Positions 23,134 through 34,749 of a DNA stretch of 64,000 nt are shown piece by piece. Under the pieces are notes generated by a model. That model searched no databases and was not told where the DNA came from. It saw only the letters and a program-made list of their open reading frames with translations. Source of the DNA: Sphaerolaimus hirsutus (lineage: Eukaryota > Nematoda > Chromadorea > Monhysterida > Sphaerolaimidae); the NCBI GenBank assembly GCA_964036195.1, contig OZ038458.1, positions 25,805,832-25,869,831 of the forward strand, read 5' to 3'. Both the position numbers and the translations under genes were made by a program. Numbering within the stretch: the stretch's first letter is position 1; every line of letters begins with the position of its first letter.

Positions 23134-25957
23134 ATATATGAGTCAGTCCACGAGTCAGTAGCCAAAAGTTGGACACACCTAAATTTTTTTATTTTCTTAA
23201 AGTGTTGCCTATATTGCACTGATAAAAAAATCATTTTTCATTTTTTTCTGTATACTGTTATATATAGCATAATCAGGCATTTTTACATGTAATAGTGATT
23301 GCATCACGATTCACGCCTTAACTGTGTCCGGGACAAGGCAGTAGACACACATGGTTGCGAAGCCAAGAGAGTCCTCTATCAGAATCCATAGACTTTTTGG
23401 GGTGTTCCCCTCAGGTCACATATATCTAAGAAGGCAAAATATGCTAGGCACTGTTTTCTGCAGTAAAGTTGCATCGTGATTGAGGCGAAACCAGGAAAAA
23501 CTTTTCGCTATGATTCATACCACAAGATAGCTGAGATTGTGCTCTTTCAGAATCCACAGCCTCCCACAAGGTTCACCATCACAATTTCATACCTAAGAAA
23601 TCAAAAAGGAATAATTTTGATCAACTGATGTCATTGCATCATGACTGAGGCCCTACCTGAGTATGCCTATAGGCTTTATTTTATATCGTTGCGAAGCCGA
23701 GAATCTGCTCTTTCAAAATCCACAGATATTTCGGGGGTTTGCTGAAACCAATTTACCCTAGAAGCCAAAATGTGCTGGCAGAGCTGATTCCGGCGAATTG
23801 CATCCCTATTCATGCCTTAACCGTGTCCGGGACAAGGCAGTAGACACACATGGTTGCGAAGCTGAGAGAGTCCTCTATCAGAATACACAGACTTTTTGGG
23901 TTTTCCCCACTCAGGTCACATATACCAAAGAAAGCAAAACGTGCAACGTGCAGTTTTCTGTGGCACAGTCACATCTCAATTGAGGTGAAACCAGGAAAAA
24001 CTATTTGCTATGATTCATACCACAAGAAAGTTGAGATTGTGCTGTTTCATAATCCACTGCCTACCAGAAGGTTGACCATCATGATTTTATACATAAGAAA
24101 ACAAAAAGGCGTCAAATCTACACATTTTTGATTTCTTAGGTATAAAATTGTGTCAGTGAACCTTCTGGGAGGCGGTGAATTCTGAAAGAGTATCTCTCAG
24201 CTATCTTGTGGTATGAATCATAGCAAATAGTTTTTCCTGGTTTTGCCTCAATCGCGATACGACTGTGCCACAAAAAACTGCACACTGCACGTTTTCCTTT
24301 CTTAGGTATATGTGACCTAAGGGGAACACGCCAAAAAGTGTGTGGATTCTGATAGAGGACTCTATTGGCTTCGCGACAGTGTGTGTCTATTGCCTTATCC
24401 CAGACACGGTTAAGGCGTGAATCGAGATGCAATCGGCTGGAATCGCCTCTGCCTGCATGTTTTGGCCTCCTAGGTAAATTCCTTTACAGCAAACCCCCAA
24501 AAAGTTTGTGGATTCAGAAAGAGCACATTCTAAGCTTCGCAACAATATAAAATAATGCCTATACATATCCTCAGTTATGGCCTCAATCGTGATGCAATGA
24601 CCTCAGATTTTCAAATAGTCACCTTTTTGAATTCTTAGGTATAAAATTGTGATGGTAACCTTCTGGAAACCAGTGGATTCTGAAAGAGCACAATGTCAGC
24701 TATCTTGTGGTATGAATCACGGCAAATAGTTTTTCCCGGTTTCGCCTCAATCACGATGTGACTTTGCTGCAGAAAACAGTGCCTAGCACATTTTGCCTTC
24801 TTAGGTATATGTGACCTGAGAGGAACACCCCAAAACGTCTGTGGATTCTGATAGAGGACTCTATCGCCTTCTCAACCGTGTGTGTCTACTGCCTTGTCCC
24901 AGACACGGTTTAGGCGTGAATCTAGATGCAATCGGCTGGAATCGCCTCTGCCAACACGTTTTGGCCTCTTGGGTAAATTCCTTTCAGCAAACCCCCGAAA
25001 AGTCTGTGGATTCAGAAAGAGCACATTCTAAGCTTCGCAACAATATAAAATAATGCCTATATGTATCCTCAGTTACGGCCTCAACAGTGATGCAATGATG
25101 TCAGGTTGTCAAATTTTCACCTTTTTGAATTCTTAGGTATAACATTGTGATGGTGAACCTACTGGAAAGCAGTGGATTCTGAAAGAGCACAACCTCAGCT
25201 ATCTTGTGGTATGAATCATAGCAAATAGTTTTGCCCAGTTTCACCTCAATCGTGATGTGACTGTGCCGCAGAAAATGGCACATGGCACATTTTGCTTTCT
25301 TAGGTATATGTGACCTGAGGGGAACACCCCAAAAAGTCTGTGGATTCTGATAGAGGGCTCTCTCGGCTTTGCAATGCTGTATGTCTACTGCCTTGTCCCG
25401 GACACTGTTAAGGCGTGAATCACAACACAATCAGCTGGAATCATCTCTGCCAGCACGTTTTTGCTTCTTAGGTATATGTGACCTGAGGGGAACACCCCAA
25501 AAAGTCTGTGAATTCTGATAGAGGACATTCTTGGCTTCACAACGGTGTGTGTCTACTGCCTTGTCCCAGACACGGTTAAGGCATGAATCAAGATGCAATC
25601 AGCCGGAATCAGCTCTGCCAGCATATTTTGGTTTCTTAGGTATATTGGTTTCAGCAAATTCCTGAAAAGTATGTGGATTCTGAAAGAGCACATTCTCAGC
25701 TTTGCAACAATATAAAATATGGCCAATTTATTTTTAAAGGCAAGTGCCCAACAGCAAATAATGTCAGAAATGCCCAATTTTGGAAATATTCACTTTCGAT
25801 TATATGCAATATATACGAATGAAAATTTTACATGTATTTCACAACTCACTGGACCCATTGGAGTACCTTAGGACCATTTTTGCAATTTTCATTTTTTTAT
25901 CGGTGTCCAGGGTTTGTTCCTGGTGTGGCTATTGACTCGTGGAATGACTCATATATA
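23134..25957. mobile_element. 2.8-kb foldback element made of repeated units
   Basis: The ends match as inverted repeats: TATATGAGTCAGTCCACG on the left against, read inward, TATATGAGTCATTCCACG on the right. The interior is repeats of a long unit, two on the left in one orientation and about four on the right in the other, turning at about 24125. Each unit contains CCTTAACTGTGTCCGGGACA, a TTCTTAGGTATATGTGACCT phrase and a TCAGAATCCAC phrase. Open frames such as 24136-24432 and 25101-25430 are the same unit read in the same sense, so they are repeat-derived and probably not genes. Confidence 0.65.
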
Positions 25958-26039
25958 CCACCTTAAAAGACATAGCAATATGAATGTGACACTCCTCAGT
26001 CTGTGTTTTACATGGTATAGGTCAAAAATATGCATGCTA

Positions 26040-26748
26040 CTTGGTCCGGCTGAAAAGTCCCCGGGCAGTGCTCGCCATTCGCGCTAGAGGTAAGCTACCG
26101 TCACAAAATTTTGACACGTTAAGATATCAGGTGTGTTGAGTTTTCACCTGAAATTTTACCCCTCTAGCTCCACCCACACAGGGAATAGTACCTCACTGAC
26201 AACTCGCTGCCAGCTAGGAGACAACAAGCTGACAAGCAGTTGTTTACACTTGGCAGCGAGCTGGCAGCGTGCGGCAGCGAGCTGGCAGCGAGTTGTCAGC
26301 GTGCGGCAGCGAGCTGGCAGCTAGCTGTAAAAGGCTGCAGTGTAGTTGGCAGCGAGCTGTCAGCTTACTGAAAGCACCTATTTAATAAACACATTACAGC
26401 ATTTAAAAAACATGTCAGCGAGCTGGCAGCGAGGTGCAAAATCCTTGTCAGCGAGCTAGGCCTGATTTTTGCTGCTTGGCAAGCGAGCTGGCAGCGAGTT
26501 GTCAGCAAGGTACTATTCCCTGTGCCACTGCGGAACTGTGGGGGTTACAATTTCGGTCATTTTGTACATCAGTACAAAATGACCGAAATTGTAACCCCCA
26601 CAGTTCCGCAGTGGGTGGAGCTAGAGAGGTAAAATTTTAGGTGAAAAATCAAAACACTTGAAATCTTAACCTGTCAAAATTTTATGACCGTAGCTTACCC
26701 CAATCGCGAATGGCGAGTACTGCCCGGGGACTTTTCAGCCCGACCAAG
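26040..26748. mobile_element. TA-flanked mariner-like MITE with 140-bp TIRs
   Basis: CTTGGTCCGGCTGAAAAGTC on the left is matched by GACTTTTCAGCCCGACCAAG on the right, with TA on each side (26038-26039, 26749-26750). The GGCTGAAAAGT core resembles mariner-type termini, from family knowledge. The inverted match extends about 140 bases (26040-26177 and 26611-26748). The interior is a GGCAGCGAGCT array (26200-26510) and a perfect palindrome. Confidence 0.65.
26525..26614. repeat. Perfect 43-bp inverted repeat with 4-nt loop
   Basis: Arms 26525-26567 and 26572-26614 are exact complements, separated by ATCA. The arm starts CCACTGCGGAACTG. It lies just inside the right TIR of the mariner-like element. 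Perfect identity suggests recent formation or continuing correction. Confidence 0.9.
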
Positions 26749-28813
26749 TAGATTGCATCTACAAACTGCACATTGCTGTTTTGAACTCTCTATCATACAG
26801 AAGACACTTCAGTGTACCTAGGTACACCACTTACAGTGAACCATGTTGACCGGAAAAGATTTGTTCTTAGGCCGAAAATTTTGATGATCAGATTCACCAA
26901 ATTTTGTTTCTGAATATGTAGAAATTTTTTTACATTTTCGTTTGGCCTGTGTACAAGCTTAAAGCAGACTCCTATTTACTGTGCAAGTGATATGGTCCAG
27001 GCTGGCCGCGACGGAATCCCTTTAAGGCATAAACGCGTTACGCGTTGCTTTAAAGGGTTTCCCAACACGCAAGCGCGCTGGGCTCATGCATGCGCACAAA
27101 TGCAAGTGCACATAAACACGTCGCTAAAGCGACTCCCAAATTATCGACGCGCAGGCGCGCGCGCACTAAAGTGTTTGCACTCTGGAAGCCCTCTGTTAAA
27201 GAGTTTCCATGAGCGCAAGCGCTTTAAGAAAATATAAACGCGCTGGGAAGCGCGTTGTGTGAATTGGAGGATCCCGTTCGTTCATTTTGTAACGGCACAA
27301 ATATGCCGATACCTGCGATTCTATTGTATTTAAGATGTCATAATAATGCAAAACATGCAGTTCGATCAGTATAAATTCATATTTTTACCAAATAATTATA
27401 ATGACAAATATTCACATTCCAGTTCCCATAGCATTTCAAATTGGTATTTCATTTTGCCGCTGAAAGGCGCTGATTTTTCTTATTCTGTTTGCATCATTTT
27501 CAGCACTTTCCCGCGCCACAAAAGCCCTCATAAACCAGTCAAACATTGCAAACTTCACGCTAAAAGTGACGTGAAATGAAAACACATGTTAAATTGATTT
27601 TCCTCTAAATCAATGAAAATAGCTCTCGATTTCTTAAGTGAAAACCAATTGTACTAGGCGGACATCACACTTAGTATCGAAACCTACCATAATCCATCTG
27701 AATAATGAACCAACATTTTTGCAGTTTGTCATCATAATATTTCGTTTTTTGACTATGAAATGATAAATTACTAAATTTATCACAAGATTCTATTGAGTAT
27801 ATTATGGTAGGATTCTGCACATACTTTGCAGTCCACTGAGTATACCTGAACACGTATTTTGCCACAGTGATTAACCATACACATTCAGCATAGGGAATAC
27901 AGGGTGGCTCAAATTAATTGATTAATTGACTGCGCACGGCGCACTTCAGCGTAGCATGAACAAACGTTTGAGTATACATTAACGTGCCATTTTTCTAATG
28001 CATTTGCTATAAAATTCATGATATAGTTTGTTATGAGACACCCTGTATGGTCACTTTTGGGCGTGTTCAGAATAAGAATCTCAAAGAAATAAGAATAAGA
28101 AATCTCAAAATTCAGCAGCGAAATCTAAAAATTAAGTCACAAGATAAATATATGTACCTAAGTACATTTATAAAAATACTGCTCATGGTGTACCTCGATT
28201 TTGATGCAGACTCAAAAACCGAATCACTGACTCGTTTCATGTCCGCCGAGTTTACCTACATAAATATATGTGAGAATCGCAAAATACATTTGATTTAGAC
28301 GCTTACGATCCAAAATGATCGGAAAAACACAGGGGTTTTGGGTTGCTACGTGATGTCACTTCCGAGATGACCCCAAATAGGTAGTAATTGAATAGTTCGT
28401 CACATCTCATGGATGATATTGCACTCAACATATGCACTGCGACGTATATTTATAGACTGATGTCATTCATGAGTTGTGTCGATGACAGCATATTAATATT
28501 TTACTGAGTTTATGGCAGATGAGTGAGTGAAAAATGATTCTACCCATTGTGTGTAGGGTTGGCAAAATTTCAGAAAGAAATATTTAAAATGGTAAATTGA
28601 TGAATAAAATAAAACAAATAAAATGGTAAATTTCATAATAAAAATTATATCAAACTTAGAATTTTAGCACAATTTTAGAAAAATTGTATAGAAATTTGTA
28701 TTTTTTGTAACATTTTAGCAAAATTGTGCAAAAATTGGTATTCATATTTTTTTGTATTTATCCAAAATTCACTCAAAATAACAAATTTACACCCCTTTTT
28801 ATATTTTCACTTT

Positions 28814-28814
<1 letters not shown>

Positions 28815-28845
<31 letters not shown>
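28815..28845. repeat. TA microsatellite
   Basis: A run of about 14 TA dinucleotides followed by ATATAAT-rich sequence. Confidence 0.8.
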
Positions 28846-28847
<2 letters not shown>

Positions 28848-29514
28848 CTTTTTATAATTGTAAAATATAATATATTAAGATATAATATATTAAGATATAA
28901 TCTTTTCATAAAATTTTATCTTTCTTATATTTATATATCTTTACTTGAGCCAAATTTCCCCATTTTCTTCCCAAAAGAGTTCTGAAAGGTTTTCATGGTC
29001 CCTTTTGACAGACACTGAATGATATTTTACAGAGCATATTATAATACTTTTGACAAATTGCATGACATTTCAGGGGTCTGGTAGGGGGCGTGGGGTTGGG
29101 GGGGGGGTTACCCCCCAAAATCGCCAGTTATATATCTAGCCTGGAGCAATTTTTGAGAAAATTACCCTAATTTTCACTCAAAATCGCTACCTTTAATACA
29201 CTTTTTATCACACATTTTCAGCTATTTTTCGCTATTTATGTGCTTATGTACCTATTTGTACCTTCTCTTAACCTATTTTTAGCTGTTTCACCTATTTTTA
29301 GCAATTTTTCCCCTTTTTTAGCTTCTAAACCTCAGAATAGCCTATATATTGAACCCCCCCAACCCCCCTCAAAAAACAACTTTTTTCAGCTATCTATCCC
29401 TCTGGAGGAGTGATTTACTATCTATCTGAACCCCCGCATGGGTCCAAATCTACAAGACCCCTGTGACATTTCACATTCTATAGGGCATTTTATGTGACTG
29501 TTGACACTTATGGC

Positions 29515-29649
29515 TAGTCATGTAAAAAGTTCCAGGAGGACTTTGACACCAAGCGCCAAAAGCACCATGGCACCATTCCGACCTCTGATGCCAAGCATCG
29601 ATGGCGCCAGAGCCAAACCGCCAAGCACCATGGCGCTTTTACATCACCA
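29515..29649. mobile_element. Minimal TAGTGATG-family MITE
   Basis: It starts TAGTCATGTAAAAAG and ends GCGCTTTTACATCACCA. Flanking octamers are CTTATGGC and CGTATGGC (7 of 8). At 135 bp it is the shortest member and has decayed GGCGCC words, as if old. Confidence 0.65.
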
Positions 29650-31087
29650 CGTATGGCACTTGATATTACTACTATTTGACAATTGACAGTTTTATTTTTT
29701 ACAATTTATACAATTTCAAATTTTATTTTTTATTTTTTTATTCTTCAATTTTCCATTATATGTTTTTTTTCCTTCTGAAGTTTTGCCAATCTTCTACACA
29801 ATGGTAGAATGTTTTTTTTCACTCACTCCTCTGCATAAACTCAGGTAAAATATAAATATGTTGTTATCGACACAACTCATGATGGCATTAGCCTATAAAT
29901 ATCTGTTGCGGTATACATGTTGAGTGCAATGTCATCCATGGGATGTGACAGACTATTCAATTACTATATTTCCACTTATTTGGGATCATCGCGGATGTGA
30001 TACGAGAAATCTCTGTGTTTTTCCGATCATTTTGAATGTTCATGCGACTAAATCTAATGAAATGGCGCCATCCCAAAAACGCAACGACAGAATGATTGGA
30101 AAAACATTATCGAAGGGCCGGATATTGTGTCACTAACACTAACGTCCTTTCACAGTTCACAGCCGCCATTTTAACAAACTACAGCATGGCTGCTCCGTGC
30201 ATTATGCAACACACGCGCAGTACAAAATTTATTGATTGGCGTGGTCAGTTGCCTCATGAAAAATAGCAGTGGTTGAAATCTTGTTGCAAAATATACCGGA
30301 TGGAGTGCAGAATCCTACCATAATTTTATGAATAATTGTTATAATTTTCGTCTAAGTTATTCCATAGTAAAAACGAAATTCCATTGTTACTTCATTCTAT
30401 TGGATGTGCCATTCTATTGTAGTTGCCATTTTATTCCAGGCTCCCATTCATTTTTTCATGAATTTCTTCACCTGTTTGTTCACACATTTTTAATTTGAAC
30501 ACGTTGAATTTTTAATGATACTGTTTCATCGCCAAATTTTTATATCAGAGCATCAAAAATTTTGACTCAAAATTGAGTGACTCAAAATTGTACAAGAATC
30601 GTTAACGCGATTCCGGGCTGCAAACACGCAGCCAATTTTATGCGTGCGTGTTTACAACACGGGAACCACGCGCGCTTAAAGCGTCTCCCCCCCGCAAGCG
30701 CGCAGGTGGCACATGCGCTGCGCGACTGCGGCCCGGGAACCACGCTCGCTAAAGCGATTCCCCCCGCAAACACTTTAGTGCGCAGCGCTTAAAGCGCTTG
30801 TGATTTTGGCGGGCGCGCAGTGATAAACGCGCTGGAAACACTACGCGTTTCCGGCGCGGACAGCCTGATATGGTCATGTACGCTCAAGAGTGCTCTAAGT
30901 GATGCACCAGTATAATCTCAGCTGCGTGTGATTTTACATGATCTGTATGCATATTTCATGTTGTAGTCCCAGTGCCTTGGGAGTACAGTCTTGTGTGGGT
31001 GTTTATTTTCATTCAAATCATAATTTAGATAACGCTCACATCATGTTTATTGTTTAGATTTAGTATTTTAGTATTTTAGATGTTCTA

Positions 31088-32110
31088 GACTAGCAGGATT
31101 CTCTCCCACCTTTGGTTGGGTTTTCATGTTTTACTATACTTTAACAAATATTAATGGACACTTGTTACCACATCAATTATGAATCCCTTTGAAAATAAAG
31201 CCTGCGGGGTCCACCATCTAATTATTTGCCAGTTTTTCCCATTGCTTTCTATTTCGGCCTATGGTAATGTCGTGTCAAAACTGGTGCATTATCTACGCCA
31301 CATAATAAGACCCCATTATTTGAAATATTGTAAGCACCAAGGGGTTCTTTTTAAAATTTATGGTAATGTAGTGACACGATGCAGTGCAAATTACCATCAG
31401 CAATATCAGAAACCCCTGTAGTCACTGTATCAAAAACCCACATGGATCATGTCATGATTTGTAATTTGGTATTGTTATTGTTTGTATTGTTGGTACATTA
31501 CATATTGCTTTTCTAAAAACATGGCTAACATGCGGGCAAGCTGAACTATAAGATATCCAACCACGGGCTCTGTATGGGACAGATGGAAAAGAATTGAGTG
31601 CTTTATTGACTTTGGACTTCTATACCTCCACTTTCAACTTCCATATCGTATAGTTCAGCTTGCCTGCATGCTAGCCATGTTTTTAGAAAAGCAATATGTA
31701 ATGTACCAACAATACAAACAATAACAATACCAAATTACAAATCATGACATGATCCATGTGGGTTTTTGATACAGTGACTACAGGGGTTTCTGATATTGCT
31801 GATGGTAATTTGCAACACATCGTGTCACTACATTACCATAAATTTTAAAAAGAACCCCTTGTGCTTACAATATTTCAAATAATGGGGTCTGATTATGTGG
31901 CGTAGATAATGCACCAGTTTTGACACAACATTACCATAGGCCGAAATAGAAAGCAATGGGAAAAACTGGCAAATAATTAGATGGTGGACCCCGCAGGCTT
32001 TATTTTCAAAGGGATTCATGATTGATGTGGTAACAAGTGTCCATTAGTATTCGTTAAAGTATAGAAAAACATGAAAACCCGACTGAAGGTTGGAGAGAAT
32101 CCTGCTAGTC
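31088..32110. repeat. Large palindrome, 469-bp arms and 86-bp loop
   Basis: Arms 31088-31556 and 31643-32110 are near-identical complements, beginning GACTAGCAGGATTCTCTC and ending CCTGCTAGTC. The same open frame therefore appears on both strands (31179-31421 plus, 31828-32019 minus), and its N-terminal 52 residues are identical in both arms. No family is recognised; the frame is too short and lacks context to be called a gene. No target duplication is evident outside. Confidence 0.85.
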
Positions 32111-32383
32111 TCTTATATTTACATGTGTAGGTTTCAGAAGTAGGGTTAGCAAGCAATGTTTAAGTGATCGTTTTAATTCCCTTTTTTGAAATGCACCACC
32201 CAAGTCTGATTTAAAAAAAACTGCTGGCAAAATTCTTTGGTACTCGTGCATTAGGAAAAATGAAGAAATATGACACAAGTGTGCAGTTTCATGCAAGCAT
32301 CTGTTGCTGTTTTCATAGCTTTACAGCAAATTTGGCAGTGTAGCATCCTTGGCAAAAAAAATGAATTTTTTAAGACCGCTGGG

Positions 32384-33306
32384 GCCAGATTTAATACTCC
32401 CTACAGATTTGTAAGGTAGGGCGTACACCCGATAGATTTTTTAATGTTCAGCCGCATCGACACACATGCACTGAGAGCAAGGCGGTTTGTAAAATACACA
32501 AAACTATCCCTTAAGGTTGCCGATATTGCAATATGACTTATATCACTTCGATTTTGGCGCGGAAATCACAATTTCGTCATTTCTTGGTTGTCCGCCAACT
32601 CGTTCTTTTTTCGATTTTGTTGGGTGCATTACTCACATACTCACACGCTTTTGTATAGTCAGGTGGTCACTTTTTTAGTGTCCACTGCCTACAACCAAAA
32701 CCATGAGGGCAGCAACAAGAAAGAAATGCATGCACGAGTGTACAAAAGCGTGACTTATGCGAGTAATGTGCCCAACAAAATCGAAAAAAGAACAAGTTGG
32801 CTGAAGGCCAAGAAATGACAAAATCGTGATTTCTGTGCCAAAATCGAAGTGATATAAACACCTTCCCGGTCACGTCCGGCACCCTATTTTTGATCGTACT
32901 TGTGACACCCTATCTCCAGTTCTAGGGCGCGCCAGAAGCTGAAACTTGGGGGAGATATTGGCGCAACCCCCCTCAACCTCGCATGCATCAGGGGGGTCGC
33001 GGCGACCCCCCTAATTCATGCGAAGTAGAGGGGGGTTGCGCCAATGTCTCCCCCAAGTTTCAGCCTCTGCGGCACCCTAGAACTGGGTATAGAATGTGAG
33101 AAGTAAAATCAAAAAATGGGTGCCGGACGTGACCGGGAAGGTGTTTACATCATATTGCAATATCGGCGACCTTAAGGGATAGTTTCATTTATTTTACTAA
33201 CCGCCTTGCTCTCGGTGCATGTGCGTCAATGCGGCTGAACTTTAAAAAATCTATCGGGCATACACCCTACCCTACAAATCTGTAGGGAGAATTAAATCTG
33301 GCCTGG
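32384..33306. repeat. Three nested inverted repeats
   Basis: The outer pair 32390-32545 and 33150-33306 share phrases such as CCTACAGATTTGT and TTGCCGATATTGCAATATGA. The second pair, 32535-32660 and 32745-32865, share CACTTCGATTTTGG and CCAACAAAATCGAAAAAAGA. The third pair, 32868-32998 and 33000-33145, share TTCCCGGTCACGTCCGGCA and AAACTTGGGGGAGA. No coding sequence is evident. Confidence 0.65.
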
Positions 33307-33594
33307 AGTCAAAACAAGTTCTATTTTTCTATAAAATCTGAGGGGATATAGATGAATCATAAACCATATAAATTGATAGTCAGTGCACACTAGGGATGGC
33401 CAAAAAAGGTGTATTTTTCAATGACAGTGTTTTCCGTGTTAACCGTTTTTTCAGAAACAGAGTTTAATTTTAAAATAAAACCGTTTTTTTTTCAAAAGCT
33501 GCCAGCATAGGTGGCGCAAGGACCTAATTTGTGCTTGTGACATTCACAATTGCATTGACCGCAATTTGACTTTGTGACACTTTTTACTAGGTAT

Positions 33595-33787
33595 AGTTGG
33601 TGAAGCTGGTTGGTGGTTGCTGGTTCATTGGCTGGAGTGCTGTCTGCTGGTCTGGTGGAGCTCAGCTGTCAACTATTTAAACAATGAAATGGGAAAGAGG
33701 ATCACACATGTATCACTAGATGAACTTTTTGTTAATTAACTGTTGTATGCCTAGGATCATTTTTATCACTGGAAGTCACTGCTAACT
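33595..33787 (-). repeat. Gypsy 3' LTR
   Basis: 193 bp, running AGTTGGTGAAGC to CACTGCTAACT on the plus strand, so on the element strand it starts AGTTAG and ends CCAACT. These ends differ from TG...CA and resemble the AGTT...AACT ends known from some Gypsy lineages. By eye it differs from the 5' LTR at two positions, near 33659 (A versus G) and 33730 (T versus C). Confidence 0.92.
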
Positions 33788-33897
33788 CCTCGGGGGGTGC
33801 AGGAAGTATTTGGCCTCAAATACCTAAACTACATTAAATCACAATATCACCTGTTTTGATCCTAAAATCCTTGGCCTGGTCTCCTGTTGATCCTCTC

Positions 33898-34749
33898 CTA
33901 AATACCTGTAACTAAAGAACGGGGCTGCAGCATGTTTATGGGGACAACACGCACTTTACCATTACTAAATTTAATGGTTGCAGCCTTGGGTGATGGAAAT
34001 GAAACAATTTGACCCTCTTTGGAATTGGGCAAGTCCAATTTTGCTTTGCGACTTCCCATGGCAGGTGTATCTTTCACAAAGACAGTATCACCTATTTTGA
34101 ACTTGGTGGTGGGGTTTGTGATAAAAGCAGTGTTTGCTGCTTTCTTTTGGGCATTTGCCACCCTCTCATTGATCTGTTGCCAAAACTTGACTAGTGGTGG
34201 TGCAATTTCAAATTCATGCCCAGTTGTTGAGTGTTTCGAGCCATAATGAGCTTCAAATGGTGACACACCTGTAGCAGAATGCTCTGCAGCATTGTAGGCA
34301 GCCACTGCATCAGGCAGGATCAGGTGCCAAGCTCGGTGGTCATCAGCTCGTTTCTTGGACAGCACATCTTGCAGTGTGCGTATGGCTCTTTCACAGATGC
34401 CATTGCTGGTTTTGGAACCAGGTGTGGTCACATGCAGAACTGTCTGGTGTTTCTGCAAAGCAGACTCAAATTCACGGCACTTAAAATGAGTCCCACTGTC
34501 AGTCACAATTTCCTCTGGAACCCCATGCCTAGCAACAATTTCATTGTACAGTTTAACTGCACTTTTTGCATCAGTTGCATTGCAGTGCCTTGCCTCGATG
34601 AAACGCGACATGGCATCAATTGCAACAAGGCAGTACTTTGGCCCTCTGTACATGCTTGGCATGAATGTGGAAAAATCCATGTGCCAGCGCCGACGCGGCT
34701 GGTCAGGAGGTGGCCTTGGCATCAATGGCAGCACCTCATAGCGATTTGA
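33898..34749 (-). pseudogene. Gypsy integrase core, cut off by an in-frame TGA
   Basis: This open stretch continues the upstream polyprotein in the same frame after a single TGA at 34750-34752. It carries the integrase catalytic triad: Asp in WHMDF, Asp in VTDSGTHF and Glu in NGICER, the last two 35 residues apart (DD35E). The C-terminal part has a GDTVFVKD-type chromodomain-like or SH3-like tail region. Integrase would insert the cDNA into chromosomes. The HHCC zinc part lies before the stop (34757-34905). The stop probably arose by CGA to TGA mutation. Confidence 0.9.

Larger units (their letters stand above)
28285..30060. mobile_element. Element with about 300-bp inverted repeats
   Basis: 28285-28588 matches 29762-30060 in inverted orientation: AAAATGATCGGAAAAACACA against TGTGTTTTTCCGATCATTTT, and TTCATGAGTTGTGTCGATGA against TCGACACAACTCATGATG. 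The centre is AT-rich, with a TA microsatellite at about 28815-28845, a poly-G tract near 29100 and a nested 135-bp TAGTGATG-type MITE. No coding sequence is visible. Confidence 0.55.
26998..30867. mobile_element. hAT-like non-autonomous transposon, CAGGCTGGCC family, copy 2
   Basis: It has the same termini as 10083-14100 (CAGGCTGGCCGCGACGG left; GCGCGGACAGCCTG right) and an exact 8-base duplication ATATGGTC (26990-26997, 30868-30875). GC-rich AAAGCG and AAACGCG arrays fill both ends (27000-27250, 30600-30860). A segment near 27640-27850 matches 10500-10740 of copy 1 in the opposite orientation. The centre contains an element with long inverted repeats (28285-30060). Confidence 0.8.

Noticed and set aside
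24136-25430. Similar open frames repeated several times in one orientation
   Set aside because: They are the same repeat unit of a foldback element; indels break most copies and there is no start or splice context. Kept only as a finding.
23134-25957. CRISPR-like regular repeats
   Set aside because: Units are hundreds of bases long, in both orientations, and diverged; this is a eukaryotic foldback element, not a CRISPR array.
33595-33787. A TG...CA LTR boundary for the Gypsy element
   Set aside because: The two copies are identical out to AGTT...AACT, and the GTAT duplication abuts those ends, so the TG inside is not the boundary.
34279-34749. Plus-strand open frame opposite Gypsy integrase
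   Set aside because: It is the antisense shadow of the integrase frame; the minus-strand frame carries the catalytic motifs.
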